This document shows positions 62,357 to 64,000 of a stretch of 64,000 bases of DNA, one piece after another. Under the pieces are notes generated by a model. It ran no database searches. It saw only the letters and a list, made by a program, of their open reading frames with translations, and was not told the origin of the DNA. Position numbers and translations under genes: made by a program. The stretch's first letter is position 1. Each line of letters starts with the position of its first letter. The stretch comes from BOG-908 sp965198915 (GTDB lineage Bacteria; Pseudomonadota; Alphaproteobacteria; Acetobacterales; Acetobacteraceae). Location: positions 862,997 through 926,996 of the forward strand of contig CBDAQC010000004.1 in assembly GCA_965198915.1 (NCBI GenBank), read 5' to 3'.

Positions 62357-62501
62357 GAAATCGGGGACGCGAGAGATGACATGGCGGAGACGGACCCTAG
62401 TTGATTGCATGATTAGTGTATGTCAGTAAGTGTCTTTATGCAAGTGTTGTGCACCATCGTCGGCCACCTGCGCTTGTGCCGATGTCATCAAGGGATCGAT
62501 C
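62357..62501. promoter_or_regulatory. Divergent promoter region of the sulfide operon
   Basis: A 145-bp gap between the two outward-facing transcripts. It has an AT-rich stretch (GCATGATTAGTGTATGTCAG, about 62408-62427). BigR-type operators lie in such gaps, so this is the probable operator/promoter; exact boxes cannot be fixed. Confidence 0.45.
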
Positions 62502-63788
62502 ATGGACGCCCAGCCTCATATCGATGACCGCATGCCCCCGGGCCAGGAAGCCGCCCGCCAGTTCGACGTGGTGATCGTGGGCGGCGGGGCGGCGGGGATC
62601 ACGGTCGCGGCCAGCCTGCGCCGGCATCGCGCCAGCCTGTCGGTTGCCATCATCGAGCCATCGCAGACCCATTCGTACCAGCCGGGGTGGACGCTGGTGG
62701 GCGGCGGCGTCTTCACCCTAGCCCAGACGCAACGTAGCGAAGCCTCGCTGATCCCGGCTGGCGTCACGTGGATACAGGTCGCCGCCGCCCGTTTCCTGCC
62801 GGACGAGACGATGGTGGTGCTCGCCGACGGGGCGCGAATTGCCTACCGGATGCTGGTGGTCTGTCCGGGGCTGCACCTGGACTGGGACGGTGTGGACGGG
62901 CTGCGCGCGGCACTTGGCTCGGATGGCGTGTGCAGCAACTACGATCCGCGCTTTGCGCAATACACCTGGGAATGCATCAAGGCCCTGCGTGGCGGCACCG
63001 CGCTGTTCACCCAGCCGCCGATGCCGATCAAATGTGCCGGCGCGCCGCAGAAGATCATGTATCTGGCCGCGGACCATTTGCGCAAAGCCGGATTGCTGCA
63101 GGCATCGAGCGTCGAATTCCTGCTCGCCGGCGACGTATTGTTCGGCGTGCCGGCCTTCGTGCCGCCGCTGCAGAAGACGGTCGCCGATTACGGCATCAAG
63201 GTGCATTTCAAACACACGCTGAAGGCCGTCGATGGCCCGGCGCGAACCGCGATCTTCACCGCGGTGGCGCCGGACGGCAGCACAAGCGAAGTGGTCCGCC
63301 GGTTCGACATGCTGCATGTCACGCCGCCGCAGAGCGCGCCCGGCTTCATCAAGCAGAGCCCGCTTGCCAATGCGGCAGGCTGGGTCGATGTCGATCCTGC
63401 GACCATGCGCCACACGCGCTACGCCAACGTATTCTCGCTCGGCGACGCCTGCAGCACGCCGAATGCCAAGACCGCCGCCGCGGTGCGCCAGCAGGCTCCT
63501 GTGGTGGTCCGCAATCTTCTGGCGACCCTCGATGGCGCCGCACAAGACGCTGCCTATGACGGCTACGGCTCATGCCCGCTGATTACCGCCTATGGCCGCG
63601 TAGTGCTTGCCGAATTCGCTTATGGCGGCGCTGTCACGCCGAGCTTTCCGCTGGACCCCAGAATACCGCGCTACAGCGCCTGGCTGTTGAAGACCAGATT
63701 TCTGCCGACGCTGTATTGGGACTGGATGCTGAAAGGCAGCGAGATCGATATTCCCCACAAAGAACGCAGCCTGAGCAGGGCTGCCTGA
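62502..63788 (+). CDS. sqr: Sulfide:quinone oxidoreductase
   Basis: A 428-residue FAD enzyme that oxidises sulfide and passes electrons to quinone, making persulfide. FAD loop VVIVGGGAAGITVA, PIKCAGAPQK with a redox Cys, and LGDACSTPNAKTAAAV with another Cys near the second FAD-binding strand. C-terminal amphipathic region YWDWMLKGSEIDIP aids membrane docking. ATG 62502 has AAGGGA 9 bp upstream; the longer frame from 62430 is not used. It heads the divergent transcript with the MBL gene. Confidence 0.94.
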   Translation: MDAQPHIDDRMPPGQEAARQFDVVIVGGGAAGITVAASLRRHRASLSVAIIEPSQTHSYQPGWTLVGGGVFTLAQTQRSEASLIPAGVTWIQVAAARFLPDETMVVLADGARIAYRMLVVCPGLHLDWDGVDGLRAALGSDGVCSNYDPRFAQYTWECIKALRGGTALFTQPPMPIKCAGAPQKIMYLAADHLRKAGLLQASSVEFLLAGDVLFGVPAFVPPLQKTVADYGIKVHFKHTLKAVDGPARTAIFTAVAPDGSTSEVVRRFDMLHVTPPQSAPGFIKQSPLANAAGWVDVDPATMRHTRYANVFSLGDACSTPNAKTAAAVRQQAPVVVRNLLATLDGAAQDAAYDGYGSCPLITAYGRVVLAEFAYGGAVTPSFPLDPRIPRYSAWLLKTRFLPTLYWDWMLKGSEIDIPHKERSLSRAA

Positions 63789-63791
63789 CCT

Positions 63792-64000
63792 TGCCGGACA
63801 CAAACGCATACGAGGCAGGAATACGCCCGCTTGTGGCAGGTTTCTACGACGCCCGGACCTTCAGTATCCAGTATGTGGTCACCGATCCCGCCACCCGGAT
63901 CTGCGCCATCGTCGATCCCGTCCTCGACTTTGAGGAAAAATCAGCCGCCACGGCCACCTGGTCCGCAGATCGCCTGTTGTCCTATGTCCGCCAGCACGGC
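63792..64000 (+). CDS. MBL-fold persulfide dioxygenase-like protein, N-terminal part (runs off window)
   Basis: The frame after sqr reads GFYDARTFSIQYVVTDPATR, CAIVDPVLDF and SADRLLSYV, the characteristic N-terminus of ETHE1/Blh-type metallo-hydrolases; the HxHxDH metal motif lies beyond the window. It starts with TTG at 63792, 3 bp after the sqr stop. The likely reaction is oxidation of glutathione persulfide to sulfite, feeding the TauE exporter. Confidence 0.85.

Overview
The window is high-GC DNA whose gene content points to an alphaproteobacterium: a P-type trb transfer module with a DUF2274 gene and LysR-family gene at its end, a BigR-type sulfide operon, and many SDR, GST and LysR genes. 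The exact family cannot be fixed from sequence alone. Most of the window is accessory DNA; there are no rRNA genes and the only tRNA sequence is a 3' fragment.

Layout. (a) 1-8.9 kb, defence: the start of a dynamin-like GTPase, a type I restriction-modification operon (hsdM-hsdS-hsdR, minus strand), a divergent WYL/CapW-BrxR-like regulator and a nuclease-like protein. (b) 9.0-14.2 kb, a decayed mobile region: an IS21 relic, two blocks of a 102-105 bp tandem repeat, two paralogous small AlpA/excisionase-like HTH genes (one cut off where a repeat block starts), two tiny overlapping ORFs and a low-complexity protein. (c) 14.2-23.1 kb, redox and electrophile metabolism: old yellow enzyme homologue, quinone reductase-like MDR, two SDRs, GST, alpha/beta hydrolase, small DUF proteins and two LysR regulators. 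(d) 23.1-31.1 kb, lower-GC genes of unknown function, an IS481-family element with an amber-interrupted transposase, and a translationally coupled pair of nuclease-like proteins. (e) 31.1-44.3 kb, the left end of an integrative element: a 45-bp tRNA-Gly 3' fragment (attachment core), clustered integrase arm-type repeats, a tyrosine integrase, hipBA, an unknown coupled pair, Fic, a Gabija-like pair (OLD nuclease plus UvrD-like helicase) and an AbiEi-HipA fusion behind a duplicated operator. (f) 44.7-57.5 kb, mating-pair formation genes traG-copG-trbBCDEJ-trbK-LFGI-DUF2274 and a convergent LysR gene; no relaxase is visible. (g) 58.5-64.0 kb, a sulfide/persulfide operon: BigR-like ArsR repressor, two YeeE/YedE transporters, TauE/SafE exporter, peroxiredoxin and a phosphatase-like sulfurtransferase-associated protein, divergent from SQR and a persulfide dioxygenase-like MBL protein that runs off the window.

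How they work together: parts e-g look like one integrated conjugative-type element or a composite carrying anti-phage and stress cargo, with the integrase and att core at its left end and transfer genes inside. Parts a and d are separate defence or accessory blocks. The features that fit no family I know are the repeat array with its HTH genes (9.86-12.3 kb), the coupled nuclease-like pair at 25.7-27.1 kb, the coupled pair at 35.5-36.9 kb, and the AbiEi-HipA fusion.
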